The position numbers and the translations under genes were made by a program. Shown here in pieces: positions 52,010-60,893 of a stretch of DNA of 63,397 nt. Numbering within the stretch: the stretch's first letter is position 1; each line of letters begins with the position of its first letter. The stretch covers positions 1-63,397 of the forward strand of contig CAMDFO010000021.1 of assembly GCA_945897515.1 (NCBI GenBank), read 5' to 3'. The notes below the pieces were generated by a model, which had not been told where the DNA came from, searched no databases, and was given only the letters and a program-made list of their open reading frames with translations. Source of the DNA: Rhodoplanes serenus. GTDB taxonomy: Bacteria; Pseudomonadota; Alphaproteobacteria; Rhizobiales; Xanthobacteraceae.

Positions 52010-53512
52010 CTATGCCGCTTCCTTGAACGCCTGTTCCCGCGTTTTGCGGAACACCGGCAGGACCACAAGCAGCAGTAGCGCCGCCGCCATCAGCAGCAGC
52101 ACCGCGCTGATCGGCCGCTGCACGAACACCAGCGGATCGCCGTGCGACAACAGCATCGCGCGGCGCAGGTTCTCCTCCATCAGCGGCCCGAGGATGAAGC
52201 CGAGCACCAGCGGCGCCGGCTCGCAGCCGAGCTTGTAGAACACGTAACCCATCAGCCCGAACAGCGCCGCCAATCCCACCTCAAACCCGGAATTGTTCAG
52301 GCTGTAGACCCCGATCGCGCAGAACAACAGGATCGAGGGAAACAGCAGCCGGTATGGCACTTTCAAGAGCCGCACCCAGATGCCGATCATCGGCAGGTTG
52401 ATGATCACCAGCATGACATTGCCGAGCCACATGCTGGTGATGACGCCCCAGAACAATTCCGGCTGCTGGGTCATCACCTGCGGGCCGGGTGAGATGCCCT
52501 GGATCATCATGGCGCCGATCATCAGCGCCATCACCGGATTGCCCGGAATGCCGAGCGTGAGCAGCGGAATAAACGAGGTCTGCGCGCCGGCATTGTTGGC
52601 GGACTCCGGGGCGGCCACGCCCTCGACCGCGCCCTTGCCGAACCGAGAGGGATCTCTCGATATCTTCTTCTCGAAAGCATAGGCGCCGAACGACGCCAGC
52701 AGCGCACCCCCGCCCGGAAGCACGCCCAGGATCGCGCCGATCGTTGTGCCGCGCAGCGTCGCGGGCCAGGCCAGCCGGAACTCCTCGCGCGTCGGCATCA
52801 ACGTGCCGATCGAGGGATCGATCTGCCGGCGGTCCCGCTTTTCCAGGTTGGCCAAAATCTCCGCGAGGCCGAACAGTCCCATCGCCACAACGACGAAACC
52901 GATGCCGTCGCCCAGCATCGGTACATCGAAGGTGAAGCGCTCGGCCCCGGAATTGATGTCGGTGCCGATAAGCCCAAGCAGCAGGCCGAGGAACACCATC
53001 GCCACCGCTTTGAGCAGCGATCCGTGCGCCAGCACGATCGAGCCGACCAGTCCGAGAACCATCAGCGAGAAGTATTCCGCCGCGAGAAATTTCAGCGCCA
53101 GCCGCGACAGCGGCGGGCTTGCGATTGCGATCAGCAGCGTCGCCATCGTGCCGGCGAACAGCGAGGCCAGCGCCGCGATCGCAAGCGCTGCCCCTGCCCG
53201 GCCCTTACGAGCCATCTGGTAGCCATCGAGGCAGGTGACCACCGAGGACGATTCACCCGGCATGTTGACGAGGATTGCGGTGGTCGAACCGCCGTATTGG
53301 GCGCCGTAGTAGATGCCGGCGAGCATGATCAGCGCCGGCACCGGCGAAAGATAGAACGTGGCCGGCAGCAGCATGGCGACCGTCGCCGGCGGGCCGATCC
53401 CCGGCAGCACGCCGATCAGCGTGCCGACCAGGACGCCGAGGAAGCAGAACAGGATGTTCTGCAGCGTGAGCGAGACGCTGAAGCCGAAGACGAGGTTGTC
53501 CAGAAGCTCCAT
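52010..53512 (-). CDS. tctA: Tripartite tricarboxylate transporter large membrane subunit
   Basis: A 500-residue membrane protein with about 11-12 helices. The TctA signatures GTLIGVLPGIGPPATVAMLL and AILGVLPGGGALLASFGAYA form the two symmetry-related substrate loops. It imports a carboxylate delivered by a Bug receptor, driven by an ion gradient. It follows tctB by two bases, with tctC further upstream. It is the only such membrane unit in the window, which has nine receptors. Confidence 0.95.
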   Translation of the reverse strand: MELLDNLVFGFSVSLTLQNILFCFLGVLVGTLIGVLPGIGPPATVAMLLPATFYLSPVPALIMLAGIYYGAQYGGSTTAILVNMPGESSSVVTCLDGYQMARKGRAGAALAIAALASLFAGTMATLLIAIASPPLSRLALKFLAAEYFSLMVLGLVGSIVLAHGSLLKAVAMVFLGLLLGLIGTDINSGAERFTFDVPMLGDGIGFVVVAMGLFGLAEILANLEKRDRRQIDPSIGTLMPTREEFRLAWPATLRGTTIGAILGVLPGGGALLASFGAYAFEKKISRDPSRFGKGAVEGVAAPESANNAGAQTSFIPLLTLGIPGNPVMALMIGAMMIQGISPGPQVMTQQPELFWGVITSMWLGNVMLVIINLPMIGIWVRLLKVPYRLLFPSILLFCAIGVYSLNNSGFEVGLAALFGLMGYVFYKLGCEPAPLVLGFILGPLMEENLRRAMLLSHGDPLVFVQRPISAVLLLMAAALLLLVVLPVFRKTREQAFKEAA

Positions 53513-53514
53513 GC

Positions 53515-53970
53515 TCAGACCAGAAACGGCGGCCAGATCGCCAGCGGCAGATTCAGCCCATAGATGAACAGCACCACCGCACCGAGCGCCAACCCGGCAG
53601 CCAGGAACAGAACCTCGACCGGGCGGAACTCCGGTCCTCCGAGCGCCCCGATCGTCACGATCGCAAAGGTCGCGACCAGGAGGCCGGCGGGCTCCAGCAG
53701 AAAGGCAAAGGCGAGCACCGCGGCCGAGACCATGAGCAGCGGCCGCCAGTGCCAGCGCTCGACCTTCTCACCGGCGACGATGATGCCTTTGATCGTGATC
53801 AGGGCGCCGAGGATCAGCAGCCCCCAGCACAACAGCCGCGGCATGTAGCCCGGCCCCATGCGCAGCGCCGAACCCGCCGGATAGCTCTGACCGAGCCACA
53901 GGCCGGCGAGACCCCAGCCCGCGAACATCAGGCCCGCAACGAAATCTTGATTGATGCGAAGCCTATGCAT
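53515..53970 (-). CDS. tctB: Tripartite tricarboxylate transporter small membrane subunit
   Basis: A 151-residue protein with four membrane helices, the expected TctB form. FVAGLMFAGWGLAGLWLGQS starts the first helix, and SALRMGPGYMPRLLCWGLLI is the conserved GPGYMP region. ATG 53970 is chosen because GAGGG lies eight bases upstream; GTG and TTG codons just before it are alternatives. It lies between tctC and tctA. Confidence 0.92.
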   Translation of the reverse strand: MHRLRINQDFVAGLMFAGWGLAGLWLGQSYPAGSALRMGPGYMPRLLCWGLLILGALITIKGIIVAGEKVERWHWRPLLMVSAAVLAFAFLLEPAGLLVATFAIVTIGALGGPEFRPVEVLFLAAGLALGAVVLFIYGLNLPLAIWPPFLV

Positions 53971-54018
53971 CGCCGACACCCTCAACGCCGAGCCGCGCCC
54001 GCTTGGTGCGGGACTTGA

Positions 54019-54987
54019 TCAATCGGCCTTCGCGCCCACGTCCCTCACGACCTTACCGTACTTTTCGTGATCGTGACGGATCAGCGCGACGAACTCCGCG
54101 GGCGTCGTGATCAGCGGCTGGAGCGCGCCGGTGACGTTGAGCTTTTCCGCGAGGTCGCGCTGCGAAAGCGCCTTGTTCACCTCATCGCGCAGGCGGGCCA
54201 GGACCGGTTCCGGCGTGCCGGCGGGCGCGAACAGCCCGAGCCAGATCGTGACCTCATAGCCGGGATAAAACTCGCCGACGGTCGGGATGTCGGGGAACAG
54301 CGGAGAGCGTGTCTTCCCGGTGGTCGCAAGCCCGCGCAGCTTGCCGGCCCGGAGCAGGCCGGCGTTGGAAGCGCCCGCGAGCACGACCATCGTCTCGCCG
54401 GCCACGGTGGCGTTGCCGGCCGGCCCGCCGCCCCGATAGGGCACGTGGGTCAGGTCGATGCCGGCGCGCTGCTTGAACATCTCCATTCCGAGATGGTGCT
54501 GGCTGCCGTTGCCGCCCGAAGCGAAGGGTATCGCCGGTTTGGTCTTCTTTGCGAGCTCGACGAACTCGGGAAGCGTCTTTGCCTGCACCGACGGATTAAC
54601 CGACAGAAAGAACTGGTTGCTGGCGATGCTCGCCACCGGAGCAACGTCCTTCAGCGTGTCGAACGGCATCTTGGCGTAGATGTGCGGATTGATCACGATC
54701 AGGCTGTCGCCGGCCAGCATCAGAGTGTAACCGTCGGGCGCGGCCTTCGCCATCGCGTCACCTGCGACATTGCCGTTGGCGCCGGGTTTGTTGTCGATCA
54801 CCACCGGCTGACCGACCGACTCCGACATTTTCTGCGCAATCAGCCGTGCCGCGATGTCCGGCGCGCCTCCGGGCGGGATCGACACCAGGATCTTGATCGG
54901 CCGGCTGGGATATTGCTGCGCGAACGACGCCGTCGCGAACACCGACAGAAACGCCAACGCCGCAACCCGCATCCATTGCATCGCCAT
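54019..54987 (-). CDS. tctC: Tripartite tricarboxylate transporter receptor (Bug 9)
   Basis: A 322-residue receptor with a Sec signal (MRVAALAFLSVFATASFAQ), then QYPSRPIKILVSIPPGGAPD, IDNKPGANGNVAGDAMA, DGYTLMLAGDSL and THVPYRGGGPAGNATVAG. It lies 48 bases upstream of tctB on the same strand and is the only one of the nine Bug genes with its own membrane partners. ATG 54987 has GGGAG eight bases upstream. The true ligand (citrate, tartrate, aromatic acid or other) is unknown. Confidence 0.92.
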   Translation of the reverse strand: MAMQWMRVAALAFLSVFATASFAQQYPSRPIKILVSIPPGGAPDIAARLIAQKMSESVGQPVVIDNKPGANGNVAGDAMAKAAPDGYTLMLAGDSLIVINPHIYAKMPFDTLKDVAPVASIASNQFFLSVNPSVQAKTLPEFVELAKKTKPAIPFASGGNGSQHHLGMEMFKQRAGIDLTHVPYRGGGPAGNATVAGETMVVLAGASNAGLLRAGKLRGLATTGKTRSPLFPDIPTVGEFYPGYEVTIWLGLFAPAGTPEPVLARLRDEVNKALSQRDLAEKLNVTGALQPLITTPAEFVALIRHDHEKYGKVVRDVGAKAD

Positions 54988-55143
54988 CGCTGTCACTCCC
55001 TGGTTTGATCGACGTTTCTTGGTCTACGCCGTTCAGCGTACCACCGAATCCGTGGCTGGGAACGGGTCGAGCTTGCGACCAAATGTGCTTTCGGAATAGC
55101 GTCCGATCCGACATCCGAACGGACATCTCTAGGGAGAATTGGC

Positions 55144-55620
55144 ATGGCACTCCAGGTACGGCGCGTGATCACCGGACACGACGCCAACGGCAAGGCGATC
55201 GTGAAGATCGACGAGGTCATGAAGAACGTCGGCTCCAGCCGCCCGGGCGCAAGCTCAGCGGTGATCTGGACCACCAACACCGCGCCGGTGAACAACGACG
55301 GCCAGGACGACACCGCCGCGCGCAAGGTCGGCACCACGCTGGCCGGCGGCACCGTGTTCCGCGTGGTCGAGTTCGGCCCGGGCGTGTCGCCGCGGAACCA
55401 CCGCACCGATTCCATCGACTACGCCGTGGTGATGTCCGGCCAGATCGACATGGACCTCGACGGCACCGTGGTCACGATCAAACAGGGCGACGTGCTGGTG
55501 CAGCGCGGCACGATCCACAACTGGATCAACCGCTACAACGAGCCCTGCGTGATCGCATTCGCGCTGATCGACGCCAAGCCGGTCGAAGTCGGCGGCAAGC
55601 GGCTCGACGCGGACGGCTAA
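55144..55620 (+). CDS. Cupin-domain protein, cytoplasmic
   Basis: A 158-residue protein with one cupin barrel. RNHRTDSIDYAVVMSGQIDM is motif 1 with His and Asp, and QRGTIHNWINRYNEP is motif 2. No signal peptide. Proteins of this kind accompany catabolic genes and are mostly uncharacterised. AGGGAGA precedes the ATG. It is divergent from tctC and converges on the RidA-like gene, which hints at a shared small-molecule role. Confidence 0.8.
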   Translation: MALQVRRVITGHDANGKAIVKIDEVMKNVGSSRPGASSAVIWTTNTAPVNNDGQDDTAARKVGTTLAGGTVFRVVEFGPGVSPRNHRTDSIDYAVVMSGQIDMDLDGTVVTIKQGDVLVQRGTIHNWINRYNEPCVIAFALIDAKPVEVGGKRLDADG

Positions 55621-55641
55621 ACCGCACGCGCGTCGATCACC

Positions 55642-56043
55642 TCACTTCGCCAGCATCACGATCGCTTCGACCTCGTAGAGCGCACCGTCGCGCGCCAGCG
55701 CCGGAACGCCGATGGTGGTGCTGGCAGGCGGCTCCTTGGTGTTGACGTATCGGTCCCGCACCTCGCGATAGGCCGGCAGGTTCGCCGTGATATCGACCAG
55801 GTAGTTGTTGAGCTTGACCACGTCATCGAAGGTTGCGCCGACCGCCGCGAGCGCCGCCTTGAGGTTTTCGAACGCCTGCACCGCCTGGGCGCGGAAGTCG
55901 CCGGCGCTGGAACCATCCGGCTTGAGGCCGAGCTGGCCCGCGATATAGACGATCCGGCCGGGGCCAGTGATCTCGACCACATGCGAATAGCCGCCCGGCT
56001 TCGCAATGGCCGCGGGATTCATGAAGCGCATATTGGATGGCAT
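55642..56043 (-). CDS. RidA/YjgF-family protein
   Basis: A 133-residue protein of the RidA family, which hydrolyses reactive enamines and imines or deaminates 2-aminomuconate-type compounds. Recognised by IVYIAGQLGLKPDGSSAGDF, QAVQAFENLKAALAAVGATF and PASTTIGVPALARDGALYEV with EAIVML at the end. The start is uncertain between ATG 56043 and ATG 56031, and neither has a strong ribosome site. Whether it serves the pathway of nbaC cannot be told from 42 kb away. Confidence 0.85.
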   Translation of the reverse strand: MPSNMRFMNPAAIAKPGGYSHVVEITGPGRIVYIAGQLGLKPDGSSAGDFRAQAVQAFENLKAALAAVGATFDDVVKLNNYLVDITANLPAYREVRDRYVNTKEPPASTTIGVPALARDGALYEVEAIVMLAK

Positions 56044-56157
56044 GGGATGGCCGCCGATGAATGACGCCACCCGGTGCGGCGCCTTGCGGCAGGAGTATAG
56101 CCGCCGGCGCGCGCCTTCCGGCAACCCATAATTAACCACTTTGGATCAGTTTCGGTG

Positions 56158-57483
56158 ATGATGGATCAGGCGCACCTGCGTCCGGCCATCGCCGGCGTCA
56201 TCATGTCTGCAGTGCAAGCCATCCCCCCGACACAAACTGACGCCCCGGCAGAACCGAGCGTCCCGCCGCCGCAGGGCGCACGCCGTACGCCGCTCACCTT
56301 CATCGTCGACGAGGAAAGCACGATCCGGCATTTCGTGTCGTTGATCCTGCAAGGCTCCGGCGTCGATACGATGGAATTCTCCGACGGAGCCGCATTCCGG
56401 AAGGCGCGTCTCACGCGGCCGCCGGACCTGATCTTTCTCAACGTCAATCTGGAAGCCCAGGACGCAATTCAGACCATCGAAGCGCTCGGCAAGATCGGAT
56501 TCACCGGCGCCGTGCAGTTGATGAGCAAGCGCGGCTCGGCGGTGCTGGAGAACGTCAAGCAGATCGGCGAGCAGAACAAGATCACCATGCTGCCGGTTTT
56601 AAAGAAGCCGTTTGAGACCTCCGCGATCCAGAAGATCATCCTGGAGCGGAAGCTCGGCAATCCGCCGCCGGTCGCCGCACGGGTCGGTCTCGACGAGGCG
56701 CTGAAGAACAACTGGATCGAATTCTTCTATCAGCCGAAAATCGACATTCGGAGAAAGCAGCTTGCCGGCGCCGAAGCCTTCGCCCGCGCGCGCCATCCGC
56801 TGCACGGCATCCTGGCGCCCGGGAGCTTCATGCCGGGGGCCGACGACGCAGCCCTTCTGGCATTGGCCGAGCACGGGCTGGTGAGCGCGCTCAAGGCGGG
56901 GCTCGCCTTCTCCAAGCTCGGCGTTCATCTGCGGATCGCGGTCAATGTCTCCGTCAACGCGCTCGAGAAGCTGCCGGTAGGCGACATCGTGCGTGCGCAT
57001 CGTCCAAGCATCAAAGACTGGCCGGGGCTCATCATCGACGTCACCGAAGAGCAGATCGTGACCGAGATCGGGCTGGCCAACGACATGGCCAAAAAGCTGG
57101 CCGAGCACAACGTCAAGCTTGCCATCGACGATTTCGGGCGCGGCTTCGCCGCCCTGACCAAGCTCAAGAGCGTTCCGTTTGCCGAGATGAAGCTCGACCG
57201 TTCCTTCGTCGTCGATTGCGGAACCGACAAGACCAACGCGCCGATCTGCAAAACCGTCATCGACCTCGCACACAGCTTCGGCAGCCTCGCGGTCGGCATC
57301 GGCCTGGAAAAGGCTTCCGATGTGATGGCACTGATCAGCATGGGCTGCGATCTCGGCCAGGGCTTCCTGCTGGGCCAGCCGATGGAAGAAGAACGATTTG
57401 TCGCACTGCTCAAGCAGCGCGCCACCGTGCGCGCCGCGCCGGTTCCCATTCCTCCACCCCATCCGGCCATGAAACGGGCCTGA
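56158..57483 (+). CDS. Receiver-like/EAL-domain protein, probably catalytically impaired
   Basis: A 441-residue protein. The N-terminal part (about 45-165) resembles a response-regulator receiver, but the phosphorylation-site aspartate is replaced by asparagine (LIFLNVNLE). The C-terminal EAL domain (about 178-425) keeps EAFAR, VNVSVNA, IDDFGRG and MKLDRSFV. The AEGVE motif has become GIGLE, losing an acidic residue of the catalytic site. It may therefore bind cyclic di-GMP without cutting it. Starts GTG 56155, ATG 56158 and ATG 56161 are adjacent. A second EAL gene lies 0.5 kb downstream on the opposite strand. Confidence 0.82.
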   Translation: MMDQAHLRPAIAGVIMSAVQAIPPTQTDAPAEPSVPPPQGARRTPLTFIVDEESTIRHFVSLILQGSGVDTMEFSDGAAFRKARLTRPPDLIFLNVNLEAQDAIQTIEALGKIGFTGAVQLMSKRGSAVLENVKQIGEQNKITMLPVLKKPFETSAIQKIILERKLGNPPPVAARVGLDEALKNNWIEFFYQPKIDIRRKQLAGAEAFARARHPLHGILAPGSFMPGADDAALLALAEHGLVSALKAGLAFSKLGVHLRIAVNVSVNALEKLPVGDIVRAHRPSIKDWPGLIIDVTEEQIVTEIGLANDMAKKLAEHNVKLAIDDFGRGFAALTKLKSVPFAEMKLDRSFVVDCGTDKTNAPICKTVIDLAHSFGSLAVGIGLEKASDVMALISMGCDLGQGFLLGQPMEEERFVALLKQRATVRAAPVPIPPPHPAMKRA

Positions 57484-57540
57484 GGCGGGCCTCAGGCCGG
57501 CGTTGACCCGAACCGGCCGGCGTGCGATTCACTGCCCACT

Positions 57541-57617
57541 CGGGGCATAGCGCAGTCCGGTAGCGCACCTGCTTTGGGAGCAGGGGGTCGCAAGTTCGAA
57601 TCTTGCTGCCCCGACCA
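57541..57617 (+). tRNA. tRNA-Pro (anticodon UGG), CCA encoded
   Basis: Cloverleaf visible: acceptor CGGGGCA/TGCCCCG, D-arm GCGCAGTCCGGTAGCGC, anticodon stem with loop containing TTTGGGA (anticodon TGG), and T-arm CAAGTTCGAATCTTG. A discriminator A is followed by CCA. It lies between the receiver-EAL gene and the complex I subunit. Confidence 0.96.
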
Positions 57618-57671
57618 TTCGCCTTCGCTTGCGCTACGGCGTGACGACGGAAAACTTGGGCCAGGCTGATC

Positions 57672-57977
57672 ATGACCGCACGCATCTACAGGCCGGCGAA
57701 AACCGCGATGCAGTCCGGCCATGCCAAAACCAAGGAATGGGTTCTGGACTACGAACCGGAAGAGCCGCGGGTGGTCGAGTCGCTGATGGGCTGGACCAGC
57801 TCGGGCGACATGAAGCAGCAGCTCAGCCTTCGCTTTGCGACCAAGGACGAGGCGGTCGCCTATTGCGAGCGCCACGGCATTCCCTGCCAGGTGTTCGAGG
57901 AAAAGCCGCCGGTCCGCCGACTGCAATCCTACGCCGACAATTTCGCCTACACGCGGCGCGGCGCCTGGACGCATTAA
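57672..57977 (+). CDS. ETC complex I subunit conserved-region protein (NDUFS4-like)
   Basis: A 101-residue accessory subunit of NADH:quinone oxidoreductase as found in alphaproteobacteria and mitochondria. The family pattern is visible as ARIYRPAKTAMQSGHAKTKE, WVLDYEPEEPR, LMGWTSSGDMKQQLSLRF and the C-terminal YADNFAYTRRGAWTH. It probably stabilises the electron-input module on the cytoplasmic side. The gene stands alone after tRNA-Pro. Its stop codon shares TTAA with the convergent GAF-EAL gene. This subunit supports an alphaproteobacterial host. Confidence 0.92.
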   Translation: MTARIYRPAKTAMQSGHAKTKEWVLDYEPEEPRVVESLMGWTSSGDMKQQLSLRFATKDEAVAYCERHGIPCQVFEEKPPVRRLQSYADNFAYTRRGAWTH

Positions 57978-59233
57978 GCAACGCAAGCTGCAGTCGCTGC
58001 ATCCTCGTCGAACAGGCTCACCGCGCGCTCGAACGGCATCGGCCGCCCGAGGAAATAGCCTTGCGCCATCTCGACTCCAAGGCCTTGCAACGTGGCGAGC
58101 TCGGACGCGGTTTCGACGCCTTCGGCGATAATCCGGCTACCGGTGTCGCGCGCAAAGCCGATCAGCGCGGACGCCAGCGCCCGGCGAGCCGGATCGAGGT
58201 CTATGTTTCGCGTCAGTCCCATGTCGAGTTTGATCAGGTCGGGCTGCAAATGCAGAATGTGTTGCAGGCTGGAATATCCCGCACCGGCATCGTCCACCGC
58301 GAGCCGCATGCCGCGGCTCCGTAGCGGCTGTAATGCGGCAAGCAAGGCGGCATAGTCTGCGACGTGGGCGTGTTCGGTAATCTCCAGAACGATCCGGTCC
58401 GCCGGAAATCCCGCCAAGGCGCTTGACATGTCGCTGCTCAGGATCGTCTCCGGCGATGCATTCACGGCGAGATAGATATCCGGCGGCAGCGAGGACAGGG
58501 CGGACAGGGCCATTCGGATCGCGGCAAGCTCGATCATGATGCCGAGCCCCGCTTCGGCGGCTTCGGTGAACCATTTGTCCGGCGAGCGAGGCGGGACGGC
58601 CGAGAAGCGAGCCAGGCATTCCAGACCGACAGGACGCCGGGATGCCACATGCCAGATCGGCTGGTGCACGATCGAAAGCTGGTTTTCCTCGATCACGGTC
58701 CGGATGCGGACCCGCCTGTCCTCAGCCGCCTTCGCCGCATCGCGCTCGCGGTTGATCTCGAACGCCGCGAGATCGGCAAACGCCTTCATCATCTGCAAAT
58801 CGCGCATGTGCAGCGAATGATCGGCTTCCACACCAAGACAGCAGAACATTCCATAGGGGGTGCCATCCGCCAGCCGGATCGGCACGCTCATGTGCTTACC
58901 GATGGGAACGGCCTTGGTGATCGGGAGCGCCATCGCGATCGGCTCGGCGGCCGTGTCCGGCATGAGTTCCGGCAGCCGGCCCGCGAGGATATGACGGCAA
59001 TAGACGTCATCCAGGGACTGCGAGTCGCCGGCCTTGATCAGAGCTTCCAGGCCCGGCGCATCGACCTCCCGGAATACCGAGCGATTGTCGACGAATTCCG
59101 AAACATAGGCCACCTGCATTCCGAGATGAGACCGGATAGCCTGCAAGGCGCGCTTGACGACGTTATCGGCGTGGGCGCCCTCGCCTGCCGCCGCGATCAG
59201 ACTGTGCAGAGCGTCGTTGCCGCCAGCAGCCAT
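57974..59233 (-). CDS. GAF-EAL cyclic di-GMP phosphodiesterase
   Basis: A 419-residue cytoplasmic protein. The N-terminal GAF domain (about 10-160) senses a small molecule or redox signal; the EAL domain (about 175-410) degrades cyclic di-GMP. Catalytic residues are all present: ECLAR, VNASPET, LEITEHA, VDDAGAGYSS, IKLDMGL, AEGVET and AQGYFLG. ATG 59233 is chosen because GGAG lies eight bases upstream. Together with the cyclase at 18123 and the degenerate EAL at 56158 it gives the window three cyclic di-GMP genes. Confidence 0.9.
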   Translation of the reverse strand: MAAGGNDALHSLIAAAGEGAHADNVVKRALQAIRSHLGMQVAYVSEFVDNRSVFREVDAPGLEALIKAGDSQSLDDVYCRHILAGRLPELMPDTAAEPIAMALPITKAVPIGKHMSVPIRLADGTPYGMFCCLGVEADHSLHMRDLQMMKAFADLAAFEINRERDAAKAAEDRRVRIRTVIEENQLSIVHQPIWHVASRRPVGLECLARFSAVPPRSPDKWFTEAAEAGLGIMIELAAIRMALSALSSLPPDIYLAVNASPETILSSDMSSALAGFPADRIVLEITEHAHVADYAALLAALQPLRSRGMRLAVDDAGAGYSSLQHILHLQPDLIKLDMGLTRNIDLDPARRALASALIGFARDTGSRIIAEGVETASELATLQGLGVEMAQGYFLGRPMPFERAVSLFDEDAATAACVA

Positions 59234-59349
59234 GGGTGTCTCTCCAAGTGGACGGCCCAAACTCGCACCGGGCCGCTTCAGATACGATTAATCGGATGCG
59301 TTGGATGTGAGCCCGGACGTTGTTCCATCGCGTATAGCTAAGAAACCCT

Positions 59350-59367
59350 GAGAGCCATTAGGCTCTC
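59350..59367 (-). terminator. Terminator after the SMP-30 gene
   Basis: GAGAGCC and GGCTCTC form a 7-bp stem with a four-base loop. On the minus strand it is followed by AGGGTTTCTT, a moderate T-run. It lies just beyond the stop of the last gene in the leftward operon. Confidence 0.6.
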
Positions 59368-59373
59368 GTCCGC

Positions 59374-60276
59374 TCAGCGCTGCCATTCAGCCGGCGCAAA
59401 GCGCACCACAGCGCCCTCGAACGGCGGCCGCGTGTTCTGGTACGCCCCTCCGGCGTAGAGATTGCCCGCGCCGTCCCACGCCACCGTATCGACGAAGGGC
59501 ATCGCGACCTTGAGCATGTTGAGGTGCTTGCCTGCGCGGTCGAACAGGTGCACCCGCCCTTCCCCGTATTCGGCGACAACCAGCAGTCCCGGGCGCAACG
59601 CGAGACCATCGGGACCGGCCTCCGGATAGGAGAACGCCCGCGTGGCGGCATGCTGTGCGAAATCCGCAAACACTTGCGATGAAACGACGCGATGCCGGTC
59701 GTCGAGCCGCAACGCAAGAACGCGGCGCGCGAGGTGTTCCGACACATACAGCGTGCGCGTATCCGGATCGAAGGCCGTGCCGTTGGCGTATCGGATGCCG
59801 TTCGCAACCTCCGTCATCACGCCCATGGCGCTCAGGTGATAGACCCGGCCGGTCGCCGGCGCGCCCACGCTGAATATCCCGGAATCGGAAAAGAACACCC
59901 CGCCCCGTCCGTCCGAGGCCGAGGCATTGGGGCCTTGCATCGGACCGCCGTCGGGGATGGCGCGAAAGCGGCGCCCGGTCGCGCCCGCAGCCGAGACTTC
60001 GACCGCCATCCGGCCGAGATGGCAGTTCACCAGGAACCCGGTCGCGCCGAACGGCGCGATCGAGGTCGGTCCGCAGCCGGATTCGCGCCAGAACGCGCGG
60101 GTCGCCTCGCCTTCAATCATGCTGATGCGGTCGGCGCCCATTTCGGCGAACAGCATGCGCCCGCCATGCCACAGCAGGCCCTCCGGATAGGCGCCCTGCG
60201 CGACAACGGCCGGCTGCGCGCTGGCCTGGACGCAGGCGGCTATCAAGACCACAAACGCAATCCTGGCCGCCCTCAT
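59374..60276 (-). CDS. SMP-30/gluconolactonase-like exported beta-propeller protein
   Basis: A 300-residue protein with a signal peptide (RIAFVVLIAACVQASAQ) and a six-bladed-propeller repeat pattern. Recognisable segments are YPEGLLWHGGRMLFAEMGAD, GPNASASDGRGGVFFSDSG and YANGTAFDPDTRTLYVSEHL, with Glu, Asn and Asp at metal-site positions of SMP-30 lactonases. Its ATG overlaps the stop of the membrane protein gene (ATGA). A periplasmic lactonase or sugar-acid sensor role is possible; the substrate is unknown. Confidence 0.82.
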   Translation of the reverse strand: MRAARIAFVVLIAACVQASAQPAVVAQGAYPEGLLWHGGRMLFAEMGADRISMIEGEATRAFWRESGCGPTSIAPFGATGFLVNCHLGRMAVEVSAAGATGRRFRAIPDGGPMQGPNASASDGRGGVFFSDSGIFSVGAPATGRVYHLSAMGVMTEVANGIRYANGTAFDPDTRTLYVSEHLARRVLALRLDDRHRVVSSQVFADFAQHAATRAFSYPEAGPDGLALRPGLLVVAEYGEGRVHLFDRAGKHLNMLKVAMPFVDTVAWDGAGNLYAGGAYQNTRPPFEGAVVRFAPAEWQR

Positions 60277-60893
60277 GGTCCGGGTCCGCGTAGAAAGCGA
60301 TGGCTCAAGATCATCACCAGGCCGCAAGCCGCGGTGATGGCGGCAAACACCATGGTGAGCGCGCGCGAGCCGAACATCGGCATCAGCGTGAACACCGTCA
60401 CCAGGGTGCCGAGCACGTTGCCGACGGTCGATACGCCATAGACATAACCCACGAGACGGCCGCCGAAGGTGACCGAGGTCAGCAGCAGACGCACGGCAAA
60501 CGGCGTGAACACGCTGATCAGCGTCAGCGGCAGCAGCAACAGCGTGGTGGCCCCGAGCACAATGCCGGCCATGCCGTCGCCAACGCCGGTGAGAATCCAG
60601 GAGAACAGCGGATCGACCCACAGCGGAATGCTGAACAGATAAAGGCCTGCGGCAACCAGCAGCATGCCGCACAGCCGCGGGCTCATGGTGCGGTCGACCA
60701 GCGCGCCGCCCAGCAAATAGCCCAGCATCAGCGCCACCAACACGGTGGCGATCAGCGAGGCCCAGGTGTTGATGCCGCCGCCGAAGTACGGATAGAGGTA
60801 GCGGCTCGCCAGCATCTCGAATCCCATCAGGGCGAAGCCGAGCGTGACGGCGAGGGTAAACAGCAAAACTCCGCGCAGGAGGGAATGCTGCAT
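60273..60893 (-). CDS. Membrane half of a split MFS/spermidine-synthase-like system
   Basis: A 206-residue protein with six membrane helices. FALMGFEMLASRYLYPYFGG and GINTWASLIATVLVALMLGY are typical of the membrane portion of fused MFS/spermidine synthase proteins. Here it is a separate gene whose ATG overlaps the stop of the methyltransferase-like gene upstream (TGATG). The two gene products probably form one complex at the inner membrane. The role is unknown; related fused proteins have been linked to polyamine or lipid chemistry without firm proof. Confidence 0.75.
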   Translation of the reverse strand: MQHSLLRGVLLFTLAVTLGFALMGFEMLASRYLYPYFGGGINTWASLIATVLVALMLGYLLGGALVDRTMSPRLCGMLLVAAGLYLFSIPLWVDPLFSWILTGVGDGMAGIVLGATTLLLLPLTLISVFTPFAVRLLLTSVTFGGRLVGYVYGVSTVGNVLGTLVTVFTLMPMFGSRALTMVFAAITAACGLVMILSHRFLRGPGP

